This document shows, piece by piece, positions 1-6,430 of a DNA stretch of 11,566 bases (within the stretch, counting starts at the first letter, position 1; every line of letters starts with the position of its first letter). The stretch is from Acinetobacter sp. UBA6641 (GTDB lineage: Bacteria; Pseudomonadota; Gammaproteobacteria; Pseudomonadales; Moraxellaceae). The DNA lies in contig DKLL01000049.1 in NCBI GenBank assembly GCA_002455755.1, positions 12,662 to 24,227 of the forward strand. Reading direction: 5' to 3'. The notes beneath the pieces are model-generated. The model was not told the origin of the DNA and did no database searches. It saw only the letters and a list, made by a program, of their open reading frames with translations. Both the position numbers and the translations under genes were made by a program.

Positions 1-86
1 ACATCGCCAAACTGTTTGGAAACGGGAACATCAATTCCATCGACATGTTGCCAATCCAGATCGGCAGTTTGAATGGGTCTAGACAA
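1..86 (-). CDS. mnmC: MnmC N-terminus (bifunctional tRNA mnm5s2U synthesis enzyme), partial
   Basis: Only the first 28 codons lie in the window; the gene continues past base 1. The N-terminus reads LSRPIQTADLDWQHVDGIDV followed by PVSKQFGDV, which aligns with the start of E. coli MnmC (IQPANLEF, then TPVSRDFDDVYFS). MnmC finishes the mnm5s2U modification at tRNA wobble uridines, using an N-terminal methyltransferase and a C-terminal FAD oxidase domain; neither domain core is visible here. The start is TTG at 86-84. An in-frame TAG lies two codons upstream (92-90) and the codon between is GTT, so no earlier start is possible. A candidate Shine-Dalgarno AAAGGT lies about 11 nt upstream. It is the last visible member of the leftward yciB cluster, 58 nt after the preceding gene. 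The family call rests on a short alignment, so it is good but not certain. Confidence 0.72.
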   Translation of the reverse strand, partial: MSRPIQTADLDWQHVDGIDVPVSKQFGD

Positions 87-144
87 AACCTAAATTACCT
101 TTAAATCAACCCGTAAAAATTGCATGATATCGTTAATACCGCCA

Positions 145-666
145 TTACCACTGACGACGGCGTTTGGTGTAGACATAACTGGCAATCAGGAAGCCCAGCA
201 ACACACCAACGGCAATTGTTGCTGCACCGTATAAAAACATCTGGGCACTACGTTCGCTTTGCAACACTTGCACCTGAACACCCAGACTGTCGTTTTTCAA
301 TTGCAGTTCCTGGTTCTGTGACAAGGCATCTAAATTGGCTTTTTCCAGTTGCTGTAAACGCGTGGCCTGATCTTTAACCAGCGCTTTGACTTTGGCATCT
401 TGCACGGCTTTATTCTTGGCAATTTGTTCTGCGGTTAGAGGTTTGGCCTCCACAGGTAAGCCATTGGCATCCAGATTGGCAGCAGGAACAGTACCCGGTT
501 TATTGGCAGCTAAAGTTTGTGGCTTTGGCAGCTGTGCAGATGGTGTTGCAGTCGTTGCTTGAGCAGCAGGGGCTACAGCAGGTGTTGGAGCAGGAGCAGG
601 TTCTACAGCCCAAGCTGTTGAACAGATTAAAGAGAAACCCAATAAGCTTGAAACTACAACACGCAT
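145..666 (-). CDS. Exported coiled-coil protein with C-terminal membrane anchor, function unknown
   Basis: The 173-residue protein has a signal peptide (residues 1-20, cleavage after AWA), an Ala/Pro/Thr-rich linker (about 21-60), a charged coiled-coil-prone helix (about 77-142, rich in K, Q, L and E), one membrane segment (about 146-166) and a basic tail KRRRQW. The C-terminal half (coiled coil, then FLYG, hydrophobic segment, basic end) resembles the end of the YgiM/TIGR04211 'SH3 domain' membrane proteins, but the SH3 part is missing and replaced by the Ala/Pro linker. I infer a periplasmic protein anchored to the inner membrane by its C-terminus. It starts 4 nt after the yciI-family gene, and its ribosome binding site AAGGA lies inside the last codons and stop of that gene, so the two are probably translationally coupled. 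I cannot assign a function. Confidence 0.8.
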   Translation of the reverse strand: MRVVVSSLLGFSLICSTAWAVEPAPAPTPAVAPAAQATTATPSAQLPKPQTLAANKPGTVPAANLDANGLPVEAKPLTAEQIAKNKAVQDAKVKALVKDQATRLQQLEKANLDALSQNQELQLKNDSLGVQVQVLQSERSAQMFLYGAATIAVGVLLGFLIASYVYTKRRRQW

Positions 667-670
667 GATT

Positions 671-973
671 TTATCCTTGAGGGAAAGCTTTATTAAAAGG
701 TTTCACATCAATATGACCATATACGCCTTCTTTTAAGAAAGGCTCATCTTGTAACCATGCATCCAGTGTTTCGCGGGTTTCAAAGTCAACAATAATCGTG
801 CTGCCATAAAAACCTGCCTGTGGATTGCCTGGATCTTTAGGCATCGCACCTGCCACAATTAAACGACCCTCATCATTTAATTTTTGCAGACGTTGCAAAT
901 GTTGTGGACGTGTAGCTAGACGTTTTTCGACTGTACCTTCGTTATCAGTACAAGTTACCACGAATAAAGGCAT
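671..973 (-). CDS. yciI: YciI-family protein
   Basis: The 100-residue protein matches the YciI family (ferredoxin-like alpha/beta fold, about 98 residues in E. coli and Haemophilus). Visible hallmarks are the N-terminal strand PLFVVTCTD, the conserved histidine in RPQHLQRL (H25), the acidic residue in LNDEGRL (D34), the GSTIIVDFE strand and the C-terminal GVYGHIDVKPF. The conserved His/Asp pair has been proposed as an active site, but the substrate is unknown for this branch. The start ATG at 973 is preceded by the purine-rich stretch GAGAAAGA. The gene lies 26 nt after yciB and is followed 4 nt later by the anchored coiled-coil protein. yciI and yciB are also near each other in E. coli and pseudomonads, so the pairing is an old one. 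Confidence 0.88.
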   Translation of the reverse strand: MPLFVVTCTDNEGTVEKRLATRPQHLQRLQKLNDEGRLIVAGAMPKDPGNPQAGFYGSTIIVDFETRETLDAWLQDEPFLKEGVYGHIDVKPFNKAFPQG

Positions 974-999
974 ATTCTTTCTCGATCAGTTGAGCTGAA

Positions 1000-1614
1000 T
1001 TAGGCTTCAGGCGACTTAAAATGTTTGCGCAAGACAATAAACTGAATAATGATAAAGGAAAACATCACAATCATGTCACCAAATGCAGTAAATTCGCCCC
1101 AATATTTTCCGCCAGCAAATAAAAATGCGAAGAAAACATGCAAGAACGACATGAAGGCAAACATTCCCGCCCAGGCGAAATTCAAATTTTTCCAGCCTTT
1201 TGCGGTTAAATTGAAAATAGGGCCAAATAAACGCTGAATCAGTGGATTTTTGTCTTTGGTAAAATAAGGCGAAAGCAGGAAAGCACCTGCAAAAACAATA
1301 TTTAAAAGAGCTGCTTTTAGCCGGATATAAAAATCATCGCTCAGCATTAAGGTGATACCACCAAAAATGACGGTCATAAACAGCACAATCCATTGCTGTT
1401 TATCCAAGCGGAATTTCTGGGTGACAAATAACACGCCATAAACCACCAGCATTGAGATGATCAGACCTGCGGTAGCCACCAAAATGTTATTATTATCTAC
1501 ACCCCCTGCCGAACCGATCAAATGTAATAGCGGATGATCGGTATCTTTTGGATCAACAGTTTTATATAAATAAAAGAAAATAATGAGTGGCACAAAGTCT
1601 AAAAGTGCTTTCAT
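1000..1614 (-). CDS. yciB: YciB inner membrane-spanning protein (septation protein A)
   Basis: This is a 204-residue polytopic inner membrane protein of the YciB/IspZ family, linked in enterobacteria to cell envelope synthesis and septation. The N-terminus MKALLDFVPLIIFFYLYK is typical, as are the later segments containing NLNFAWAGMFAFMSFLHVFF and the final MFSFIIIQFIVLRKHFK. About five to six hydrophobic segments are visible. I placed the start at 1614. A longer reading from 1665 would add 17 atypical residues and overlap the divergent PHP gene. No strong Shine-Dalgarno precedes 1614. A good -10 (TATACT, 1655-1650) lies about 36 nt upstream, overlapping the region just before the PHP start codon. 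It is the first gene of the leftward cluster with the yciI-family gene, the anchored coiled-coil protein and mnmC. Confidence 0.88.
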   Translation of the reverse strand: MKALLDFVPLIIFFYLYKTVDPKDTDHPLLHLIGSAGGVDNNNILVATAGLIISMLVVYGVLFVTQKFRLDKQQWIVLFMTVIFGGITLMLSDDFYIRLKAALLNIVFAGAFLLSPYFTKDKNPLIQRLFGPIFNLTAKGWKNLNFAWAGMFAFMSFLHVFFAFLFAGGKYWGEFTAFGDMIVMFSFIIIQFIVLRKHFKSPEA

Positions 1615-1659
1615 GTTAGAGTATCTAAATCTGATCAAATAAATGACATAGTATAAGTT
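1615..1659. promoter_or_regulatory. Divergent promoter region between yciB and PHP gene
   Basis: Only 45 bp separate the two start codons. For the leftward cluster, TATACT (1655-1650, minus strand) is a good -10 match and would give a leader of roughly 30 nt; its -35 would fall inside the PHP coding sequence and is weak. For the rightward gene, candidate -10 elements CATAGT (1647-1652) or TATAAG (1652-1657) sit directly before the ATG at 1660, so the transcript would begin at or next to the start codon. These are readings by eye. Confidence 0.4.
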
Positions 1660-2511
1660 ATGCAAGGCGTAGATTTACATACACATAGTAATATTTCTGA
1701 TGGAACTTTGTCTCCAGAACAACTTGTGCATGCGGCCGTAGAAAAAGGTATTCATACCCTTGCGCTGACGGACCACGATAGCATGGATGGCTTAAAATTA
1801 GCTGAAAAGATTGCACAGGATTTGCCGTTGCATATTATTTCCGGTGTGGAAATTTCCAGCCAATGGTCACGTCCGGCAACGAAAAAAAACTATGCTGTAC
1901 ATGTGGTTGCGTTGAATATGCAAAATCCGCAACCTTTACTCACCTTACTAGAACAGCAAAAACAGATTCGGGCGATTCGAGCCAAACAGATCTGCGATTT
2001 GCTGATTCCGTTGATTGGTGAAGATATTTACGCGGATGTCATTGCCAAAGTGGAGGATGTGGCAGACCGGATTACCCGAACGCATATTGCCAAAACCCTT
2101 GTGGAAAAAGGATATGTGAGCCGACCTCAGCAGGCCTTTGATAAATATATTAAAGAAGGCAAAAAAGCCTATGTGAAATTTGATGGCCTGGGTTTAGAGG
2201 AAACCATTCAGGTGATTCATGAGAGTCAAGGTTTCGCCGTGCTGGCACATCCCACCCGTTACGATTTATCTGCCACCAATATTCGTTATCTGATTGAAAT
2301 TTTTGCCCAGTTTGGTGGAGATGCCATAGAGCTTCCACCTGCAATCGAACCGGCTTCAACCCGGCAGATGGTGGATCGGATGATTGAACAGTTTGAGCTC
2401 AAAGTATCGGTAGGAAGTGACTTCCACGGAGATAACATGCCGTGGATCAAGTTGGGCAATATTCCGCGCCTTAAGAAAGGGCAAATCGGGATTTGGGAGA
2501 GTTTTGTTTGA
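1660..2511 (+). CDS. rnm: PHP-domain phosphoesterase, RNase AM (Rnm/YciV/TrpH) type
   Basis: The 283-residue protein carries the PHP metal-site motifs: DLHTHS (D5, H7, H9), SDGT (D14), LTDHD (D38-H39-D40), SGVEIS (E64), an internal RTHIAK histidine, LAHPTR and near the end SVGSDFHGD. The E. coli relative degrades short RNA 5'-3', acts on 3',5'-nucleotide bisphosphates and trims rRNA 5' ends; the same activity is inferred here from family. The usual length is about 285-295 residues. The ATG at 1660 is the only possible start: an in-frame TAA lies at 1654-1656, the codon between is GTT, and the HTHS motif follows directly. No Shine-Dalgarno precedes it, so initiation may be leaderless. The gene is divergent from yciB and convergent with the bestrophin-family gene. 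The stop codon is directly followed by a palindromic repeat. Confidence 0.85.
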   Translation: MQGVDLHTHSNISDGTLSPEQLVHAAVEKGIHTLALTDHDSMDGLKLAEKIAQDLPLHIISGVEISSQWSRPATKKNYAVHVVALNMQNPQPLLTLLEQQKQIRAIRAKQICDLLIPLIGEDIYADVIAKVEDVADRITRTHIAKTLVEKGYVSRPQQAFDKYIKEGKKAYVKFDGLGLEETIQVIHESQGFAVLAHPTRYDLSATNIRYLIEIFAQFGGDAIELPPAIEPASTRQMVDRMIEQFELKVSVGSDFHGDNMPWIKLGNIPRLKKGQIGIWESFV

Positions 2512-2556
2512 CCTCTCCCTTGCGAAGTGGCACTTCTCATCTCCTGGAAGGAGAGG
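2512..2556 (+). repeat. Palindromic intergenic repeat, copy 1
   Basis: The copy begins at the first base after the PHP stop codon. Outer arms CCTCTCC and GGAGAGG can pair, and inside is the perfect palindrome GAAGTG-G-CACTTC (2524-2536). When copy 2 (2592-2639) is reverse-complemented, the flanks line up: CCTCTcCC/CCCTCTTCCCC, then CTTGCG, then TCATC, then AGGAGA-like ends. Only the inner palindrome differs. The pattern fits a REP-like extragenic element that also acts as a terminator for the convergent genes. Confidence 0.7.
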
Positions 2557-2591
2557 CGATATCCATTATTAAAATTTAGAAAGGATAAAAG

Positions 2592-2639
2592 CTCCTTCTC
2601 CCTCTGGGATGAGGAATATATTCCGCAAGGGGAAGAGGG
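2592..2639 (-). repeat. Palindromic intergenic repeat, copy 2 (inverted relative to copy 1)
   Basis: This copy ends one base before the stop codon of the bestrophin-family gene. Outer arms CTCCTTCTCCCTC and GGGGAAGAGGG are complementary in part, and the inner perfect palindrome is GGAATATATTCC (2613-2624). Read on the minus strand it matches copy 1 in its flanks (CTTGCGGAA, CTCATCC). The two inverted copies together could fold into a large cruciform over the 129-bp convergent gap. No further copy is seen in the window. Confidence 0.7.
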
Positions 2640-2640
2640 T

Positions 2641-3552
2641 CTAAAGCAGATTATGATCCTGTGCCTGAATCGGTGGCGGGGTTGGTTTACCTAAAGTTCC
2701 CAGCAGTTCAATTTCAATGGTGCGTACCATTGAATCTAAAGGTAAGTCATTGCTTTGTGTACCAAAAGGTTCTTCAATTTCTGAACTTAAGGCATCCAGA
2801 CCTAAAAAGGTATAAGCCAAAATACCGACCATTAAAGGTGTGGCCAAGCCCAAGGTCGCCCCCAGGCTGAACGGCAACATGAAACAGAAAAAATACACGG
2901 TACGGTTCAGCAACACCGAGTAAGCAAAAGGTAAAGGCGTGGTGGCAATACGGTCACAACCGGTTTGAACCAGACTCAATTCAGTCACATGCTGGTTCAT
3001 TTGGGTATAAATAATATCGGAAATTTCACCCTCTTTAAGTGCCTGCATTAACTCCCACTGAATCAGGCTCAAGGTGTATTGCGGGGCATTGGCTTGCTGG
3101 TAAAGCTGGGTTAAGGCCTGGGGGCTCATACCGCTGGTTTCCACCAGAGCCAGGGGATTGGCCGTTTGATGACGTAAACGGTCACGCAAGACATTGGCAA
3201 ACACAATGACATGCTGGATGATCCGTTCACGGCGTCCTTGACTGAACATGCGACAGTCACGGTCAAAATGCCGTGCATTGGCAATCAGCATGCCCCACAG
3301 TTTGCGGGCTTCCCACCAGCGGTCATAACAGGCAGTATTTTTAAAGCCAAGAAAAATGGACAGCACGACACCAATGAGGGTAAAGCCAACCAGGGGGAGT
3401 TCCGGAAAATGAAAGTAACCAATATAAGACAGCCCGCCAATCACTGAGGAGATCAGCATGACCACACCTAAAGGCGGCAAAACCTTGGGCAGGATGGTCC
3501 CACGCCAGGAAAAGAGCAGCTTGAATACACTAGGTTGATCACGAACAATCAT
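2641..3552 (-). CDS. Bestrophin-family (UPF0187, YneE-like) putative anion channel
   Basis: The 303-residue membrane protein belongs to the bacterial bestrophin family, whose studied members form pentameric ion channels in the inner membrane. It begins MIVRDQPSVF, like E. coli YneE (MIVRPQQ). Shared blocks are IFLGFKNTACYDRWWEARKL (about 66-85), the TPLPFAYSVLLNRTVYFF region (205-222) and the signature EEPFGTQSNDLPLD (260-273). Hydrophobic segments lie near 24-44, 54-70, 215-235 and 236-253. I chose ATG at 3552 because of the YneE match; a TTG at 3609 would add 19 unrelated residues. No clear Shine-Dalgarno precedes the ATG. A TTGACA (3609-3604, minus strand) could serve as a -35, but its -10 is poor. 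The gene lies 82 nt downstream of radC on the same strand. Its physiological role is unknown. Confidence 0.85.
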   Translation of the reverse strand: MIVRDQPSVFKLLFSWRGTILPKVLPPLGVVMLISSVIGGLSYIGYFHFPELPLVGFTLIGVVLSIFLGFKNTACYDRWWEARKLWGMLIANARHFDRDCRMFSQGRRERIIQHVIVFANVLRDRLRHQTANPLALVETSGMSPQALTQLYQQANAPQYTLSLIQWELMQALKEGEISDIIYTQMNQHVTELSLVQTGCDRIATTPLPFAYSVLLNRTVYFFCFMLPFSLGATLGLATPLMVGILAYTFLGLDALSSEIEEPFGTQSNDLPLDSMVRTIEIELLGTLGKPTPPPIQAQDHNLL

Positions 3553-3634
3553 GTTATTAGTATCAGCAAAATTTTTGTTGATCTTCAATGTTAGCCGGGC
3601 TGTTGTCAATATTGGTTACAATTATTTGTGCAGC

Positions 3635-4318
3635 TTAAATCAATCCCAGTTCAGCCAGCGAGCACGTTCCTTCCGGCGATACAATACAATGATCTATCAG
3701 CTTGATTTCCAATAACTGACAGGCCGTTAAAATACGCTGGGTAAGTTCAATATCGGTATTGGACGGCTGTGGCATACCCAAAGGATGATTATGCGCAATC
3801 ACGATGCTACTGGCATGTTGATTGATAGCATGACGCAGCAACTGATTTGTAGAAATTTCACACGAATTAAGTGATCCATAGAACATTTTTTTAAAGCTTA
3901 TTTTTCTTAAATGCGGATCGAGACAAAGTACGGCAAAAACTTCCTGCTTTTCACCCAGCAATTCAAATTTCAAAAAATCCAGTAAGGTCCTTGAGTTATT
4001 CAGTTCAATTTTCTCCTGCTGCAAATGCGCTGAACTATAGCGCCGTCCCAACTCCTTCACCGCAATCAGTTGGGCATATTTGCTGGCACCAATGCCATGA
4101 AACTGGCTTAAATCCTGAAGATCGGCATCGAAAATAGGATTAAGCCCACCAAAATGCTGCAACAGCATGCGGGCAAGTTCTACGGCAGAATGTTGCTTAG
4201 AGCCGGAGCGTAAAAAGATGGCCAGCAGTTCCGCATCTGACAGGCTAGCTGCGCCTTGTTGAATCAGCCTTTCGCGTGGACGTTCCTGTTCAGGCCAGTG
4301 TTTGATCGATAAATTCAT
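3635..4318 (-). CDS. radC: RadC / JAMM-domain protein
   Basis: The 227-residue protein shows the RadC layout: an N-terminal helical part beginning IKHWPEQERPRERLI and containing SDAELLAIFLRSGS, a helix-hairpin-helix with HGIGASKYAQL (about 74-83), and a C-terminal JAMM metalloprotease-like domain. The JAMM residues are present: E126 in KQEVFAVL, H176-N-H178 in AHNHPLG, and D189 in PSNTD. The cysteine-containing CIVS and the EGTCSLAELGL end are also typical. Despite the name, a direct DNA repair role is not established for the family. The start ATG at 4318 gives the usual length. A perfect -10 (TATAAT, 4357-4352 on the minus strand) lies about 34 nt upstream, inside the 113-bp gap shared with divergent coaBC. 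Confidence 0.92.
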   Translation of the reverse strand: MNLSIKHWPEQERPRERLIQQGAASLSDAELLAIFLRSGSKQHSAVELARMLLQHFGGLNPIFDADLQDLSQFHGIGASKYAQLIAVKELGRRYSSAHLQQEKIELNNSRTLLDFLKFELLGEKQEVFAVLCLDPHLRKISFKKMFYGSLNSCEISTNQLLRHAINQHASSIVIAHNHPLGMPQPSNTDIELTQRILTACQLLEIKLIDHCIVSPEGTCSLAELGLI

Positions 4319-4351
4319 TGTTTTTAGACTTTTTTATTATTAGTGAGGGAT

Positions 4352-4357
4352 ATTATA
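4352..4357 (-). promoter_or_regulatory. radC -10 element
   Basis: Read on the minus strand the bases are TATAAT, a perfect -10 hexamer, about 33 nt upstream of the radC ATG. No convincing -35 sits at the right spacing (the candidates are poor), so this is a partial promoter call. Confidence 0.4.
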
Positions 4358-4370
4358 CCCAGTCGCTGAC

Positions 4371-4399
4371 TTGGGTATGACTTTATTTAATGCTATTGT
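4371..4399 (+). promoter_or_regulatory. coaBC promoter
   Basis: A -35 candidate TTGGGT (4371-4376), a 17-bp spacer and -10 TATTGT (4394-4399) with an extended TG (4391-4392) lie upstream of coaBC. Transcription would start near 4406. The Shine-Dalgarno AAAGG (4418-4422) then lies 9 nt before the GTG at 4432. Confidence 0.45.
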
Positions 4400-4431
4400 G
4401 AGCGCCACTGCAACAGAAAGGTAGCCTGTTC

Positions 4432-5697
4432 GTGAGCTTCGACTTGAGTGTGATTCCAAATAAAAACATTGTTTTAGCGGTAACTGGCGGTATTGCGGCA
4501 TATAAAAGTGCCATTTTGGTCCGTCGTTTAAAAGATGCGGGCTTTAATGTGCGTGTGGTGATGACGCACGGGGCACAGGCTTTTATTACGCCACTGACCT
4601 TTCAGGCCCTGTCGGGAAATCCGGTGCATACTGAATTACTCAATCCAGAAGCTGAAGCAGGGATGGGGCATATTGAATTGGCACGCTGGGCCGATTTATT
4701 GCTGGTTGCACCTGCAAGTTGTGACACGCTGGCTAAATTCGCTAACGGTCTGGCCGATGACCTGTTAAGTACCCTATATCTGGCGACCAAGTCACCAGTC
4801 TGGGTAGCACCTGCCATGAATCAGCAAATGTGGGCGGCCAAAGCGACGCAGCGCAATTTAAATACGCTGGTTGAAGATGGCGTACATGTGATTATGCCGG
4901 ATGCCGGTTCACAAGCCTGTGGCGATGTCGGTCTGGGACGTATGCCTGAGCCGGAAGATTTAGCAAGACAAGTGACCGAATACTTCCATAAAGCACAGCG
5001 CGCGATTGCGGAAAAATTTGGCCTGCTGGCGGGTAAACATGTGGTGATTACCGCAGGTCCCACTCGCGAAGCGATTGATCCGGTACGTTATATTTCAAAT
5101 CACAGTACCGGCAAGATGGGCTTCGCCTTGGCCGCTGCCTGTTATGCAGCCGGTGCTAAAGTAACCCTGATTGCAGGCCCGGTAAGTTTGGACACGCCGA
5201 ATGGTGTGCGCCGTATTAATGTGTCATCTGCGGTCAAAATGCTGGAAACCAGTATGCAGATGCTGGATGACGGTTGCGATATCTTTATTGCAACGGCTGC
5301 GGTCGCAGATTATCGCGTAGCACAAGTGGCCGAGCATAAGATCAAGAAAGCCGGTGATGAGCTGAATGTGGCTTTAATTAAAAACCCGGATATCGTGGCA
5401 ACCATTGCCCAGCAACAAAAACGTCCATTCATGGTCGGATTTGCCGCTGAAACCCAGAATGTTGAAGAATATGCAGCAGGCAAGCTGGTGGCTAAAAAAC
5501 TGGATATGATTGCCTGCAATGATGTATCACGGCCGGATATCGGTTTTGCCTCTGATGAAAATGCCATGATTGTGTTCTTTGCCGAGCAGTATCAAATGCA
5601 GAAGCGTGAGCTGGAAAAAGCCTCCAAACAGGAAATTGCCCGGCAGCTGGTGGAAGCGATTCATGATGCCTTGCAACATGAAATAGAGCCGGTTTAA
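4432..5697 (+). CDS. coaBC: CoaBC phosphopantothenoylcysteine decarboxylase / synthetase
   Basis: The 421-residue bifunctional enzyme makes 4'-phosphopantetheine from phosphopantothenate, cysteine and CTP in coenzyme A synthesis. The N-terminal CoaC part is an FMN-binding decarboxylase: AVTGGIAAYK (16-25), the active histidine in GMGHIELARWAD (H80), the flavoprotein segment VAPASCDTLAKFANGLADD, PAMN (127-130) and the ACGDVGLGR loop (C163). The C-terminal CoaB synthetase part follows: ITAGPTREAIDPVRYISNHS and TGKMG (207-230, with N223 equivalent to E. coli N210), AAVADYR (289-295) and KIKK (303-306, equivalent to the E. coli K289 region), then LIKNPDI. All key residues look intact. The start is GTG at 4432, with AAAGG upstream. 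The gene ends in a hairpin terminator. The dut gene, which follows coaBC in E. coli, is not here. Confidence 0.95.
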   Translation: MSFDLSVIPNKNIVLAVTGGIAAYKSAILVRRLKDAGFNVRVVMTHGAQAFITPLTFQALSGNPVHTELLNPEAEAGMGHIELARWADLLLVAPASCDTLAKFANGLADDLLSTLYLATKSPVWVAPAMNQQMWAAKATQRNLNTLVEDGVHVIMPDAGSQACGDVGLGRMPEPEDLARQVTEYFHKAQRAIAEKFGLLAGKHVVITAGPTREAIDPVRYISNHSTGKMGFALAAACYAAGAKVTLIAGPVSLDTPNGVRRINVSSAVKMLETSMQMLDDGCDIFIATAAVADYRVAQVAEHKIKKAGDELNVALIKNPDIVATIAQQQKRPFMVGFAAETQNVEEYAAGKLVAKKLDMIACNDVSRPDIGFASDENAMIVFFAEQYQMQKRELEKASKQEIARQLVEAIHDALQHEIEPV

Positions 5698-5717
5698 TAC
5701 AGCTGAAGTTATTCATT

Positions 5718-5745
5718 AAAATGCAACGAATCCGTTGCATTTTTT
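5718..5745 (+). terminator. Rho-independent terminator of coaBC
   Basis: The stem AATGCAACG pairs perfectly with CGTTGCATT around the loop AATC, and is followed by a run of T (5740-5745). It begins about 20 nt after the coaBC stop codon. Confidence 0.85.
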
Positions 5746-5853
5746 ATGCAATTTACACTACGTTTAATGCTTGAAGCACAAATGTTTAGAACAACTTAAC
5801 TGTAACAATAAGCCTTTCCTGTTTTTGAAACGGATCTTTACAAGGACATCAAC

Positions 5854-6234
5854 ATGATTAAAAAAACTTTATCCGCAGTAATATTTTCCCTTGCTTTATC
5901 GTCCAGTAGCCTGAGTTTTGCACACGGTGCTCTTGAACATGATATGCAAGCCCTTGCTAAAAACTTTAAAGCATTTAATAAGGCCAAAAATCAGCAAGAT
6001 GCACTGCAAGCGCTGGACAATATGAAAGCTGCAGCCTTAGACTCTAAAAAAGTGGACTTAAAAACTCATGATGCGAAAGCCCCAAGTTCAGCTGCCTTGT
6101 TTGATCAATTAGTGGTGGAGATTGACAAAACCAGAACATTGGTGCAGGCAGGTAAGTTGGAACAAGCTAAACTGGAAGGCAAAAAAATTGCTGCTGTTAA
6201 AGATCAAGGCCATGCTATTTATAATCGTCAATGA
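5854..6234 (+). CDS. cybC: Cytochrome b562-family periplasmic protein
   Basis: The 126-residue precursor has a signal peptide (MIKKTLSAVIFSLALSSSSL, then SFA, cleavage near residue 23) and a mature part of about 103 helical residues. It aligns with E. coli cytochrome b562 along its length: LEHDMQALAKNFKAFNKA (E. coli LEDNMETLNDNLKVIEKA), LDNMKAAALDSKKV (LTKMRAAALDAQKA), LFDQLVVEIDKTRTLVQAGK (DILVGQIDDALKLANEGK) and the end GHAIYNRQ (YHQKYR). The heme ligands correspond to M31 and H120 of the precursor (mature 8 and 97). There is no CxxCH, so heme would be held non-covalently as in b562. The usual role is small electron carrier in the periplasm; the partner is unknown. Shine-Dalgarno AAGGA lies 9 nt before the ATG. 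It appears to be a single-gene unit between two terminators. I see no convincing promoter in the 108 bp upstream. Confidence 0.8.
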   Translation: MIKKTLSAVIFSLALSSSSLSFAHGALEHDMQALAKNFKAFNKAKNQQDALQALDNMKAAALDSKKVDLKTHDAKAPSSAALFDQLVVEIDKTRTLVQAGKLEQAKLEGKKIAAVKDQGHAIYNRQ

Positions 6235-6373
6235 TTTTATACCTATTTGTCGTTTAGGGTCAGAAAAAGGCTGAAAACAGAGATTAAGCTGCTTTACTAC
6301 TTTTCATTGATCATTATATGAGCTGTGTCAATCGTACTTCACTAAGCAGCAAGCAGCATGAAGAATTAAAATA

Positions 6374-6415
6374 AAAATGCCAGCCCATTGCTGAATGGAC
6401 TGGCATTGCTTTTTA
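6374..6415. terminator. Bidirectional terminator between cybC and dusA
   Basis: The arms AATGCCAG-c-CCATT (6376-6389) and AATGG-a-CTGGCATT (6394-6407) pair with one mismatch around the loop GCTG. TTTTT follows on the plus strand (6410-6414) and an A-rich stretch precedes, which is a T-run on the minus strand, so both convergent genes can end here. It is 16 nt beyond the dusA stop codon. The 130 bp between cybC and this hairpin hold nothing else I can support. Confidence 0.85.
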
Positions 6416-6430
6416 TGAGGATGCTTGCGA

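Noticed and set aside
1615..1665. Longer yciB reading from ATG 1665
   Set aside because: It adds 17 residues without family similarity, overlaps the divergent PHP start, and the usual MKALLDF start lies at 1614.
3553..3609. Longer bestrophin-family reading from TTG 3609
   Set aside because: The MIVR start at 3552 matches YneE, and the extra 19 residues are not expected.
6288..6350. Inverted GCTGCTT / AAGCAGC pair downstream of cybC
   Set aside because: Seven-base arms with a loop of about 49 nt and no other support; it is likely chance.
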